From an uncultured bacterium (GTDB lineage Bacteria; DRYD01): a stretch of DNA of 64,000 nucleotides. The notes under the pieces were generated by a model. That model was not told where the DNA came from. It ran no database searches and worked only from the letters and a program-made list of their open reading frames with translations. A program made the position numbers and the translations under genes. The stretch is taken from NCBI GenBank assembly GCA_937139605.1, contig CAKZQG010000026.1:42827-106826 (forward strand), read 5' to 3'. How positions within the stretch are numbered: the first letter of the stretch is position 1; each line of letters starts with the position of its first letter. Below are positions 44,385 to 53,566 of this stretch, in pieces.

Positions 44385-45892
44385 TGAGCGTTTTATTAAA
44401 ATCTAAAAGTAAATTATTGATATGTTTATTTTTTATTTATTTTTCTTTGTTTTGTATTTATTTTATTTTGGATAGCATGAAAATAAATATTATCAATTTT
44501 GCTCATTTTAAAAAAATATTTATATCCTTTAAAAATATTTATCAAAATAAGTATAAAGAAAGTGATCTTGATACTTTTAAGGAAATTTATTTTATTTTAG
44601 TACCTGGAGGAAATGCTAATAAATTTATATTTGAAGTCTATCAAAGAGTCCTATCTAATTATGGTTATGTTATAAATGGGAATTATTTAGGTGTATTAAA
44701 TGAACAAAAATATTATAAACAAGTTCTTGAAATTTATAATTATTTAAAAAGCCATAATAAACACGTAGTTTTAGTTGGACATTCTGCTGGGTCTAATTTA
44801 ATATTGAATATAAAATTAAATGAAAAATTAAATGAAAGTTTTAATGATATTTATTTTTTATTAGCGATGAATACAGATGTTATTGATGAAAATATTTTTG
44901 TAATTAATGGAATTTTTGATGAAATGCATCCTATGCCTGAAACTATTAAAATAACTAAACAAAATTATTACTTAACTTTTACTAATCATATAGGTCAGCT
45001 ATCTGATTTTAATACTATATACTATATCCTTACATTTATTAATAAAAATTACAAACTTTACAACAAAGATACTTCTTATTTAAATGATTTCAATTTAATT
45101 ATGATTAAAGAATTTTTAATATATATTTTTACGATATTTTTATTTACATTTTTGCTTTATTTTTTCTATTTTTATAATTCTTATTTTTCTGTTCATCTGT
45201 TGATTTTGATGTTTTTTTATCTAATCTTTAGAATTAAGTTTGCTTTATATGATGTTAATTTTATTATTTCTGCTATTATTTTAAGTTACTTATTCTTTAA
45301 AACTAAAATTGATATTTTTAATTCTAAAACTAATTACATTATTTATAAATTTAATTTTTTAAAATTTCTAATTAATTTTGAAGTATTGGTTTTGAGTTTT
45401 ATTTTTTCTTTGTTTTTAGCTAATCTGTTTATTTTATTTATCTTTAAAGATATCCATAATATTAAATTTAATGTTTTTAGTATTTTTATATCTTTATTGA
45501 ATCTGATTTTGGGATTAAATTATCATTTGGTAAAGACTATCGGAAATATTTACTGGGTTTTATTTTTCATTTTGATTCTTATTCTTATTTTTGATAAAAT
45601 TAATTATGATAATATTTATATTAACTATGTTAATGAAAGATTAAAGATTTTTAAAGATGGTTTTCAGAAATTGGATTTAATTTTTATTATTTCTTTTATA
45701 GTTCTTGTGGTAGTTTTGATAAATATTTTTAATCTTGTTTTATTTTATTTAGATTTAGATCAGATGGTTTTTGATTTATTTAGGTTTTTTCAATTTATAT
45801 TAAGAATTTTATTAACTGTTTTATTATTTATTAGTTATTTAAAATTGATTAGTTTTAAAAAATTTAATAGTTTTAAATTAAACAGTTTTTAG
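44384..45892 (+). CDS. Alpha/beta-hydrolase fused to a multi-helix membrane domain
   Basis: 502 residues from GTG 44384, with no good ribosome site; the start is uncertain. After an N-terminal membrane helix (about 8-28) comes a small hydrolase-like domain (60-225) with YFILVPGGNANKFIFEVY, and the nucleophile elbow VVLVGHSAGSNLIL (GxSxG) near residue 132. A late His in TFTNHIGQLSDF near residue 205 could complete the triad. From residue 245 to the end there are about eight hydrophobic helices. Possibly a membrane lipid esterase or acyltransferase. I do not recognise the fused architecture. Confidence 0.68.
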   Translation: MSVLLKSKSKLLICLFFIYFSLFCIYFILDSMKINIINFAHFKKIFISFKNIYQNKYKESDLDTFKEIYFILVPGGNANKFIFEVYQRVLSNYGYVINGNYLGVLNEQKYYKQVLEIYNYLKSHNKHVVLVGHSAGSNLILNIKLNEKLNESFNDIYFLLAMNTDVIDENIFVINGIFDEMHPMPETIKITKQNYYLTFTNHIGQLSDFNTIYYILTFINKNYKLYNKDTSYLNDFNLIMIKEFLIYIFTIFLFTFLLYFFYFYNSYFSVHLLILMFFYLIFRIKFALYDVNFIISAIILSYLFFKTKIDIFNSKTNYIIYKFNFLKFLINFEVLVLSFIFSLFLANLFILFIFKDIHNIKFNVFSIFISLLNLILGLNYHLVKTIGNIYWVLFFILILILIFDKINYDNIYINYVNERLKIFKDGFQKLDLIFIISFIVLVVVLINIFNLVLFYLDLDQMVFDLFRFFQFILRILLTVLLFISYLKLISFKKFNSFKLNSF

Positions 45893-45895
45893 TAT

Positions 45896-47440
45896 TTATT
45901 TTAAAGGGTAGTTTTTTGAGATAATTTCTGTTAGCTTTTGATAATCTACTTTGGAGTTATGACGTTTATCTAATGGAATATCTCTAAATATTATATAAAA
46001 ATCTAAATTTAGTTTTACTAATATTTCCTTTATTCTTTGTTCTATTGTTTTTTTTATATTAATAAAATTATTTTTTTTAATTTTTTTTAGTTTAATAAAA
46101 ATAAAGGCTTTATTATTGTTTATAATGAATGCGGATTTTTCTACCCCTTCTGTTTTATCTATTATTTGTTCTATTTGTAATGGAAATAGGTAAAAATTAT
46201 TAATAAGAAATTTAGGTTCTGATTTTCCTAATATCCAAAGGTTTCCTAAATTATCAAAGTATCCAATATCTCCTATTTTATGGTAGTTTTTTTTATCTAT
46301 TTCTATTTTATTTTGATTTAAATTATTTGGGATATATCCATTTGCAATATTTTCTCCATTAACTACTATTTCTCCAACTTTGAAATCCAAAGTTTTAAAA
46401 TCTAAAACGTTATAGACTTTTATTTCATTTATTATTTTTACATCAATATCATTAATGGGTTTGCCTACGCATACTCCTGGTAAATATGATAATTCATTTA
46501 ATTTATTTAATTCATTTAATTCATTTAAGTTTATATGTGCTATTGGTTCTGCTTCTGTAGAACCGTATAAAACCTCTATTTCTGAGTTTATAAAAATCTC
46601 TTTTAATTCTTTTAGGAATTCTAAATAAACGGGAGCTCCACCCGTATATATTAGCCTTATATTATCTAATATTATTCGTTTTTCCTTACAATAATTTATT
46701 ATATATTTTAGCAAACCTAAGGATACCGTTATAGTTGTACTCTTTTTAAGATAATTGATAATTTCCTTAATATTTATATTTTCCCAGTTACTTATATAAT
46801 ACAAATACGAGCTTATGTTATAATAAATATTTTTTAAAGCAAATAAAGGAAGATTAGTAAAATCAATATCTTTACTAGTTATTTTCATATTTTTATATAA
46901 GTATTCTCCTTGTTTGAATATAGTTTTGTAAGTTCTTATAACTCCTTTAGGAGTTTTATTACTTCCACTTGTAAAACTTATAATTGCTACCTTATCAAAA
47001 AAATTTTTGTTAAAAATTTCATCTTTTATATTTTTATCTGTTTCTTTATATAAATTTTCGTTTATTTTTGGGATTTTTAAGCTTTTTTCTTTATTAAATG
47101 TGATTATTGAAGTTGTTATTTTTAAAGGGATTGAATTATCTTTAATTTTTTGATTAAATAGTTTAAGTATTTGAAAGTAATAATTATAAATAATTGCTTT
47201 AGGGTTAGTATAGTTAATTATGTTTTGAATATTATTAATTATTCTAGGTTCTATAAATATTGTTGTTGCTCCTAGTTTAAAGAGTGCTAATAATATACAA
47301 TATAATTCAATAGATATTGGAAAAAATAAGATAACTTCATCGTTTTCTTTTATTCCTAAATCTTGAAGTTGTTTAGAAATTAATTTAGCTTTTAAAAATA
47401 GTTCGTTATAAGTTATTGATTTATTTTTTATGTATAGCAT
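45896..47440 (-). CDS. AMP-forming acyl-CoA synthetase/ligase
   Basis: A 514-residue adenylate-forming enzyme. The P-loop IISFTSGSNKTPKGVIRTY near residue 150, YGSTEAEP near residue 295, GDIGYFDNLGNLWILGKSEPKF near residue 395, and the C-terminal RHNSKVDYQKL with the catalytic Lys near residue 500 are all visible. An in-frame NEL/NKL tetrad (LNELNELNKLNEL) interrupts the region after HINLN near residue 305. It activates a carboxylic acid to acyl-AMP and probably acyl-CoA; the substrate is unknown. It follows the GNAT gene in the tsaB operon. Confidence 0.85.
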   Translation of the reverse strand: MLYIKNKSITYNELFLKAKLISKQLQDLGIKENDEVILFFPISIELYCILLALFKLGATTIFIEPRIINNIQNIINYTNPKAIIYNYYFQILKLFNQKIKDNSIPLKITTSIITFNKEKSLKIPKINENLYKETDKNIKDEIFNKNFFDKVAIISFTSGSNKTPKGVIRTYKTIFKQGEYLYKNMKITSKDIDFTNLPLFALKNIYYNISSYLYYISNWENINIKEIINYLKKSTTITVSLGLLKYIINYCKEKRIILDNIRLIYTGGAPVYLEFLKELKEIFINSEIEVLYGSTEAEPIAHINLNELNELNKLNELSYLPGVCVGKPINDIDVKIINEIKVYNVLDFKTLDFKVGEIVVNGENIANGYIPNNLNQNKIEIDKKNYHKIGDIGYFDNLGNLWILGKSEPKFLINNFYLFPLQIEQIIDKTEGVEKSAFIINNNKAFIFIKLKKIKKNNFINIKKTIEQRIKEILVKLNLDFYIIFRDIPLDKRHNSKVDYQKLTEIISKNYPLK

Positions 47441-47495
47441 AGCTTAAATATCCCTACAAAGCTAATTATAAATCCAGCAAGCACTACTTTTATTA

Positions 47496-48503
47496 TTAGA
47501 TTTCATATAGAAATAGGGAGTATCTTTTAAAGAAAGTAGAATTATTAGTTAGTTTTAGGATTACTTTGTTATCTTCGCGCATGAAAGCAAAAATCCCTGT
47601 ATTTATATTTTTTTCTAATGCTTCTTTAAATGCTAAGTAAAATAATGCTGAACCTATGCCTTGATTTCTATACTCATTTGATATGGTTATACTCTTAAAT
47701 ACTACATAATCTTTATCATATATATAAAACAAAAATCCTATTTCTTTAGAGTTTTTACAAGCAAAATAAACCTCTATTTTATCTAAATATTTTCCTAAAG
47801 GCTTATAAATTTCTAAAAATTCTTTAAATGATATTTTATTAAACAAAAAACTATCTTCAAAGTTATTTACTGATAAATTATAAATAATTTCTAATTCTTT
47901 TAGGAATTCATTTTTATTTAGTTTTCTAAATTCAAAATTATTATTTATTGCTGCGTTATACTTAGAAAATTCTAAATTTTGTTTAAGATTGTAAGTTATT
48001 GTAGAGTAATAATTTTTAATAATTTTGAATCCAAATTTTTCAAATAAAATTGGATAATATTCTTTATTTTGGATATCTAGTATAAAATAGTTTTCAAATC
48101 CTTGGGTTACAAATCTGTATTTATGGAAAGTATTGAAATTAACTGGCGCTATTATTTTAGATATTTTGTTGGTTTTAAAGTATTCTATAATTTTTGAAAT
48201 TAGTTTTTGAAATAGTTTATAATTTTTAGTGCTTTCAAAAAATCCAATTAATCCGATTACTTTATTATCTAAGGTTAAATAAGGGTTTATAATTGCACTT
48301 GCTCTTAATATTGGTTTGCTTTTATTATCAATTACTATGTAGTTTTTTATTTTTACATATTCAAAAACTGGATAAGTTTTTTGTAATTGTAAAAAAGTTA
48401 ATTGATAGTTATTATTTTTATAAAGTTCTTTTTCAAGTTGGATGAAATGTTTTAAAAGATTATCATCAAAATCAAATTCTATTATATCAAATTTATTGAT
48501 CAT
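47496..48503 (-). CDS. GNAT-family acyltransferase, long form
   Basis: 335 residues, about twice a simple GNAT, with two related halves. The C-terminal half has the acetyl-CoA loop SNEYRNQGIGSALFYLAFKEA near residue 280. The N-terminal half has IIAPVNFNTFHKYRF and FFESTKNYKLF, the layout of a family often found with lipid or acyl-ligase genes. Between tsaB (7 bases before) and an acyl-CoA ligase (55 bases after), so it could acylate a product of that ligase. It is not RimI, which is shorter. Confidence 0.72.
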   Translation of the reverse strand: MINKFDIIEFDFDDNLLKHFIQLEKELYKNNNYQLTFLQLQKTYPVFEYVKIKNYIVIDNKSKPILRASAIINPYLTLDNKVIGLIGFFESTKNYKLFQKLISKIIEYFKTNKISKIIAPVNFNTFHKYRFVTQGFENYFILDIQNKEYYPILFEKFGFKIIKNYYSTITYNLKQNLEFSKYNAAINNNFEFRKLNKNEFLKELEIIYNLSVNNFEDSFLFNKISFKEFLEIYKPLGKYLDKIEVYFACKNSKEIGFLFYIYDKDYVVFKSITISNEYRNQGIGSALFYLAFKEALEKNINTGIFAFMREDNKVILKLTNNSTFFKRYSLFLYEI

Positions 48504-48510
48504 TTTGTTT

Positions 48511-49230
48511 TTAGTAAGTAAGTTGTAGGAATGCAGGATCTTCTTTTTTAAGATTATCTAAATAAAATGAAGCTTTGGCTATATTAGATGAAGTAAATAT
48601 ATCCCTTAGATCTATAAAATTTATTCCTAGATTTTCTATTTCAATTATATCATCTAAATCCATATTGGGGGATACTATAATTAAATTATTGTCTAAATTG
48701 TTAGAGTATTCTTGAATTAGTTTTTGTAATTCAATTTTAGAAATATCATTTATTAAGTATTGACTACCTTCTTGAGTTATTTTATTATAAATATTATAAA
48801 AATCATTTAATTTAAGGATTTTAAATTTACTATTAGATACTTTAATAATAACTAGAATGCAATTTTTGGGGTTTATGTAATCTTTATAAAAGTAATAGAA
48901 AACATTTAATATAGCTTTGAAAGTATCTATTGAATATAAATCTGCTTGATTTATGAATGCAAAGGTTTGGGAGATTATAGCTCCTATTCTTAATGATGTA
49001 AAAAAACCAGGACCACTTAAAACTAATACTTCTTTTATTTCTCTTAAATCAATCCCTATTTTTTCTTTTATTAATTTAAAAAAATAGGGGAATATGCTTA
49101 GTTGTGATTGATTATCTATGTCCGAGTAATACAAATTAAACTCTATTATACTCTTTAGGGAATTGTTTTCTTTTTTAAGCAAACTAAATGATGAATTTAA
49201 AGAAAACGTACTTACAGATAGTATATACAT
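48511..49230 (-). CDS. tsaB: tRNA t6A-modification protein TsaB
   Basis: A 239-residue ASKHA-fold protein: ILSVSTFSLNSSFSLL at the start, then EVLVLSGPGFFTSLRIGAIISQTFAF near residue 63, which is the TsaB core, and ADLYSIDTFKAI. It forms the t6A complex with TsaD and TsaE, which act after TsaC (14.6 kb). The first motif (DTS in most TsaB) reads STF here, and the C-terminal half is divergent. It opens the minus-strand operon and is divergent from grpE. Confidence 0.85.
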   Translation of the reverse strand: MYILSVSTFSLNSSFSLLKKENNSLKSIIEFNLYYSDIDNQSQLSIFPYFFKLIKEKIGIDLREIKEVLVLSGPGFFTSLRIGAIISQTFAFINQADLYSIDTFKAILNVFYYFYKDYINPKNCILVIIKVSNSKFKILKLNDFYNIYNKITQEGSQYLINDISKIELQKLIQEYSNNLDNNLIIVSPNMDLDDIIEIENLGINFIDLRDIFTSSNIAKASFYLDNLKKEDPAFLQLTY

Positions 49231-49371
49231 TTTTAAATCCCCCTTCTATTTTTTATGTTAAAAATATAATTAAATTTTAATTAAAAAAGTAAAAAAAATG
49301 TAAAAAAAGTAAATAAAAAGGGATTCTTTTTATAAAAATAGAACCAAATAAATAGGAAGGTGGTAAAAAAT

Positions 49372-50238
49372 ATGGACAATCCGGAAAATAAAGAAAATAA
49401 AAATATTAAAATAAATTCTGAAAATACTACTTCTGAAGATTCTGAAAAAAAACAAATTAATAAAATTAAATATCAAAAGAATTTAGATTTTATTAAAGAG
49501 ATAATAAATAAGTATAAATTTTTAGAAAACTTAAAAACTGGGGTTTCTAATTTAGAAAAAGAAGAAAATATTTATCAATTAGTAGATCTGTTTAGAATAG
49601 CTTTAATTTTATTTGATGAAAAATTTAATGAAGAAATAAAAGAGTATAAAAGTTATAAAGAAAAATTTGAGGCACTTAAAGAAGAATTTAATTTAGATGA
49701 ATATAATAAACTTAAAGAAGATTTTCAAAATATACTTAAAGAAAATAACGAGCTAAAAAGTAAATATGATGATTTATTAACAAAATATCAGCAAATAGTA
49801 GAAGCTTATAAAAATATTAAAGAAAATTATGAAGGCTATGTAAATAGGGTAGAAAAGAATTTTGAAAAAATGAAACGAGAAGCTAAAGAAAGAATAATCA
49901 CTAATTTAGTCCCTGTTCTAGACAGTTTCGAAATTTCTTTAAAATCTATTAATGAAAATGTTAATGATATAAATACAATTAAGAAAGGAATTAGCTTAAT
50001 TTATTCTCAACTTTTGGATGTATTAAAAAACGAAGGAATGGAAATAATTAATAGTGAAGGTACTAAATTTGATCCTTCTTTACATGAAGCAATAGAGATA
50101 GTAGAAACAGATGAATTAGAAGATGAAACAATTATCCAAGAATATAGACCTGCTTATAAGCTTTTGGATAAAGTGATAAGGCCTGCTACCGTTAAAGTAG
50201 CTAAAAACCCTAAAAATGATAAAAATCAAAATAATTAA
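49372..50238 (+). CDS. grpE: Nucleotide-exchange factor GrpE
   Basis: 288 residues from ATG 49372, preceded by the ribosome site AGGAAGGTGG; a GTG at 49360 overlaps that site and is less likely. A long coiled-coil (about residues 75-165, FEALKEEFNLDEYNKLKEDF and following heptads) is followed by NYEGYVNRVEKNFEKMKREA and the C-terminal beta-wing LLDKVIRPATVKVAKNP. GrpE releases ADP from DnaK. It is nearly 100 residues longer than typical because of an acidic/Asn-rich leader and extended coil. First of grpE-dnaK-dnaJ; no hrcA or CIRCE element seen. Confidence 0.93.
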   Translation: MDNPENKENKNIKINSENTTSEDSEKKQINKIKYQKNLDFIKEIINKYKFLENLKTGVSNLEKEENIYQLVDLFRIALILFDEKFNEEIKEYKSYKEKFEALKEEFNLDEYNKLKEDFQNILKENNELKSKYDDLLTKYQQIVEAYKNIKENYEGYVNRVEKNFEKMKREAKERIITNLVPVLDSFEISLKSINENVNDINTIKKGISLIYSQLLDVLKNEGMEIINSEGTKFDPSLHEAIEIVETDELEDETIIQEYRPAYKLLDKVIRPATVKVAKNPKNDKNQNN

Positions 50239-50276
50239 AATAATTGAATTAGTTTTTGATACGAGGTGAAATTATT

Positions 50277-52172
50277 ATGGCTAAAATTATAGGGATAGAT
50301 TTAGGGACTACAAATAGTGTTATGGCTATTATGGAAGCAGGTAAGCCTGTTGTTATCCCTAACTCTGAAGGGGAATACTTAACTCCTTCTGTTGTTAGTT
50401 TTACTAAAACTGGAGATAGGATTGTTGGATCATTAGCTAAAAGACAATTGGCAATTAACCCGGAAAGAACTATAAAAAGTATAAAAAGAAAGATGGGAAC
50501 TGATTATAAAGTTAAAATAGGAGATGTGGAATATACTCCCCAAGAGATAAGTGCTATGATATTGCAAAAAATGAAATTAGATGCTGAAAATTATTTAGAA
50601 ACCAAAATAGAGAAAGCGGTAATAACTGTACCTGCTCACTTTGATGATGCCCAAAGACAAGCTACTAAAGATGCAGGAACTATAGCGGGTTTAGAAGTAG
50701 TTAGGATATTAAATGAGCCTACTGCTGCAGCTATGGCATATGGATTCGATAAACAAGATAAAATTCAAACTATTGTAGTATTTGATCTAGGGGGAGGTAC
50801 TTTTGATGTATCTATCTTACAGATAGGGGAAGGAATCTTTGAGGTTTTAGGGACTGCTGGGGATAATTTTTTAGGTGGTGATGACTGGGATAATAGAATA
50901 ATGAACTGGATTATTGATAAATTCCTAAATGAATATAATATAGACTTAAGGCTACAAAGAGAAGCTATCCAAAAGATATTGGAAGCTTCTGAACGCGCTA
51001 AAATAGAGCTATCTTCTAAAGAAGAAACTGTTATTAAAATTCCGTTTATTGCCTCTGATGTAACAGGACCAAAGCATATAAACTACAAACTAACTAGAAA
51101 AGAATTTGAAGAAATGACTAAAGATCTAGTTGAAAGATTAAGGGAACCAGTGGATTTAGCTTTTAAAACAGCGAATTTAAGATATAATCAAGTGGATGAA
51201 GTTATTTTAGTAGGTGGGGCTACTAGGATGCCAATGGTTAAGGAAATGGCTAAAAAAATATTTAATAAAGAGCCGCGAGCTGATATAGATCCTGATAAAG
51301 TTGTAGCTATAGGTGCTGCCATCCAAGCAGGGATTATTGAAGGCAATGTTAAAGAAATGGTTTTACTTGATGTCACTTCTTTATCAATTGGAGTTGAAAC
51401 AGCCGGTGGTGGTTTTGCTAAAATTATCCCAAGAAACACTCAAATTCCGGTAAAGAAATCTAAGATATTTACAACAGTACAAGATGGACAAACTACTGTA
51501 GAAGTTCATGTACTTCAAGGAGAACGAGAATTAGCAAAATATAATAAATCCTTAGCAAGATTTGATTTAGTAGGGATTCCCCCTGCTCCAAGAGGGGTTC
51601 CTAAGATAGAGGTAACTTTTGAGATAGATGCTGATGGGATTTTACATGTTAGTGCTACAGATTTAGCTACAGGAAATAAACAAAAAGTAGTTATTCATTC
51701 GGCTTTACATTTAGATAGAGCAGAGGTAGAAAGGATGATAGAAGATGCTGCTAAACATGCTCAAACTGATAGAAAAATAAGAGAAGAACAGACTGCTATT
51801 AGTCGTGCTAATGTTGAAATAGAAATTGCAGAAAATTTATTAAAGAATTATGAAGTAATTTTGGATCCTAAGTTAGTTGAAAAAACTAAAAAAGCTCTAA
51901 ATCACTTACAATTAGCTCTATCATCTAAGAATTTAGAAGAAATAAAAAAATATACAGAAGAACTAAGAAATGCTAACTTTTCTTTAGGTACTGAATTATA
52001 TAATATAATGGAAAAACAAGGGGTTCAAAAGCAAGAAGAAGTAGCTTCAAATCCTACTGCTACTCAAGGTACAGCTACTCAGAAATCTAAAGGAGATACA
52101 ATATTAGAACAGATTAAGCAAGTCAAAGATGAAGATATTTTAGCCTGGTTTAAACGTAAAAAATCTGATTAA
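50277..52172 (+). CDS. dnaK: Chaperone DnaK (Hsp70)
   Basis: 631 residues from ATG 50277 (ribosome site GAGGTG at 50263). Actin-like ATPase: IIGIDLGTTNSVMA at the start, VVFDLGGGTFDVSIL near residue 167, and EVILVGGATRMPMV near residue 306. The substrate domain starts at DVTSLSIGVETAGGG near residue 364 with HVLQGERELA near residue 412. The C-terminus has a lid and a short tail ending FKRKKSD instead of EEVD-like or acidic tails. Full length. Confidence 0.98.
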   Translation: MAKIIGIDLGTTNSVMAIMEAGKPVVIPNSEGEYLTPSVVSFTKTGDRIVGSLAKRQLAINPERTIKSIKRKMGTDYKVKIGDVEYTPQEISAMILQKMKLDAENYLETKIEKAVITVPAHFDDAQRQATKDAGTIAGLEVVRILNEPTAAAMAYGFDKQDKIQTIVVFDLGGGTFDVSILQIGEGIFEVLGTAGDNFLGGDDWDNRIMNWIIDKFLNEYNIDLRLQREAIQKILEASERAKIELSSKEETVIKIPFIASDVTGPKHINYKLTRKEFEEMTKDLVERLREPVDLAFKTANLRYNQVDEVILVGGATRMPMVKEMAKKIFNKEPRADIDPDKVVAIGAAIQAGIIEGNVKEMVLLDVTSLSIGVETAGGGFAKIIPRNTQIPVKKSKIFTTVQDGQTTVEVHVLQGERELAKYNKSLARFDLVGIPPAPRGVPKIEVTFEIDADGILHVSATDLATGNKQKVVIHSALHLDRAEVERMIEDAAKHAQTDRKIREEQTAISRANVEIEIAENLLKNYEVILDPKLVEKTKKALNHLQLALSSKNLEEIKKYTEELRNANFSLGTELYNIMEKQGVQKQEEVASNPTATQGTATQKSKGDTILEQIKQVKDEDILAWFKRKKSD

Positions 52173-52207
52173 ATTAAATTAAATTATTTGATAGTGATTA
52201 AATTGAT

Positions 52208-53374
52208 ATGAGAGATTATTATGAAATTTTAGGGGTTTCTAAGAATGCTAGTGTAGAAGAAATTAAAGCCGCTTATAGAGTTTTAGCTAAAAAATATCAT
52301 CCAGATATAGCAGAAAATAAAGAAGAAGCTGAAAAAAAATTTAGAGAAATTAACGAAGCCTATCAGGTTTTATCTGATCCTGAAAAACGAAAAATCTATG
52401 ATAAATATGGAACTTTAGATCCTCAATACACTTCTTCTAATTATTCTTCTTATAGTTATTCTGCTGCTAGTGATATTTTTGATTTATTTAGTGATTTATT
52501 TGAGGATTTTGTTTTTGAAGGAAGAAGACAAAAAGATTATAAGGATTATATATATAAACCTGTTAAAGGACAAGATATAAAACTAACTGTTGAAATAACT
52601 TTAGAAGATGCTTATTTTGGAGTTAATAAAAAAGTTACTGTTCCTATTAAAAAAGCTTGTAATGTATGCCAAGGATTAGGTTTCTTAAAAGAAGATATTC
52701 AAAAATGTAAGGTATGTAATGGGAGTGGGCAGATTTCATATAAAACTAAATCGTTTTTTGGGACTATTTTAACTTCTCATGTTTGCCCACAATGTAATGG
52801 CTATGGATTTACTGTTGAAAAAAATTGCTATAAATGTAATGGTAATAAATATATAACTACTCAAGAAGAAATAGAGATAACTATTCCAAAAGGAGTAGAT
52901 AATAATGATATTTTAATAATACAGAATAAGGGGCATGAGGGGTTAAATGGGGGTAAGAATGGCGACCTTTATATTTATATTAAAATACTAGAACATCCAT
53001 TTTTTAAAAGAAAAGGAAATGATTTGTATATAACTATTCCTGTTAGTTTTATAGATGCTATTTTAGGAACTAAAATAAAGGTACCAATAATTAATGGATT
53101 TGTGGATTTAGATATACCTTCTGGTACTCAACCTAATAAGGAATTTGTTATTCAAAATTATGGCATGCCTATAAAAGATTCTAACAAAAAAGGGAATCTA
53201 ATTGTAAAAATAGATGTTAAAATCCCTGAAAAATTAAATAATGAACAACGCAAAGCTATCGAAAATATTAAACATATATTTGATAATACCTATACTATTA
53301 ACACTAACAGTAATAATTTTGAAAAAGAGAATAATAATATATTTTCTAAACTTTTTAATAAAAAGAAAAAATGA
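52208..53374 (+). CDS. dnaJ: Co-chaperone DnaJ (Hsp40, type I)
   Basis: 388 residues. J-domain (1-70) with the HPD motif in KKYHPDIAE. The linker (70-115) is Ser/Tyr/Phe-rich and has few Gly, unlike a normal G/F region. The zinc-binding domain (about 150-215) has four repeats: [27 protein letters not shown] and CYKCNGNKY. The last has lost the final CxGxG glycine but keeps both Cys. Two C-terminal substrate domains follow. It activates DnaK ATPase. 35 bases after dnaK. Confidence 0.96.
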   Translation: MRDYYEILGVSKNASVEEIKAAYRVLAKKYHPDIAENKEEAEKKFREINEAYQVLSDPEKRKIYDKYGTLDPQYTSSNYSSYSYSAASDIFDLFSDLFEDFVFEGRRQKDYKDYIYKPVKGQDIKLTVEITLEDAYFGVNKKVTVPIKKACNVCQGLGFLKEDIQKCKVCNGSGQISYKTKSFFGTILTSHVCPQCNGYGFTVEKNCYKCNGNKYITTQEEIEITIPKGVDNNDILIIQNKGHEGLNGGKNGDLYIYIKILEHPFFKRKGNDLYITIPVSFIDAILGTKIKVPIINGFVDLDIPSGTQPNKEFVIQNYGMPIKDSNKKGNLIVKIDVKIPEKLNNEQRKAIENIKHIFDNTYTINTNSNNFEKENNNIFSKLFNKKKK

Positions 53375-53469
53375 ATTTATATATTTTAATTATTTAACAA
53401 GCATCTGCAAGGAGTATATATTTTCTTTACAAAATATCAGTTTGTGTGCATAATATTTTAGGGGGCACT

Positions 53470-53566
53470 GGCTTAACAAGCATTAAACGGTTTGAAACTC
53501 AATGGTGATTATCCACATTCTAATGCTTAATTAAACAATTAATAAGTGGGGTAGTTTACTTTTTGG
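53470..53566 (+). ncRNA. Conserved leader of the PBP gene (family shared with 38917-39025)
   Basis: From about 53475 the sequence matches the SDR leader: AAACGGTTTG (53485), ATGGTGATTATCC (53502), TAATGCTTAATT, TTAATAAGTGGGG and TAGTTTACTT, ending at the ATG (53567). AAGCATTA and TAATGCTT give a perfect 8-bp stem. AAGT and ACTT flank the G-rich ribosome site. The differences from the other copy mostly keep pairing in the first stem. No known riboswitch consensus fits that I can recall. Confidence 0.6.

Noticed and set aside
47441-47495. Short frame VLAGFIISFVGIFKLCYT between the GNAT and ligase genes
   Set aside because: Only 19 codons from a GTG with no ribosome site; probably chance.
53241-53453. 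70-codon frame overlapping the dnaJ end
   Set aside because: Shadow of the dnaJ 3' end running into the intergenic region.
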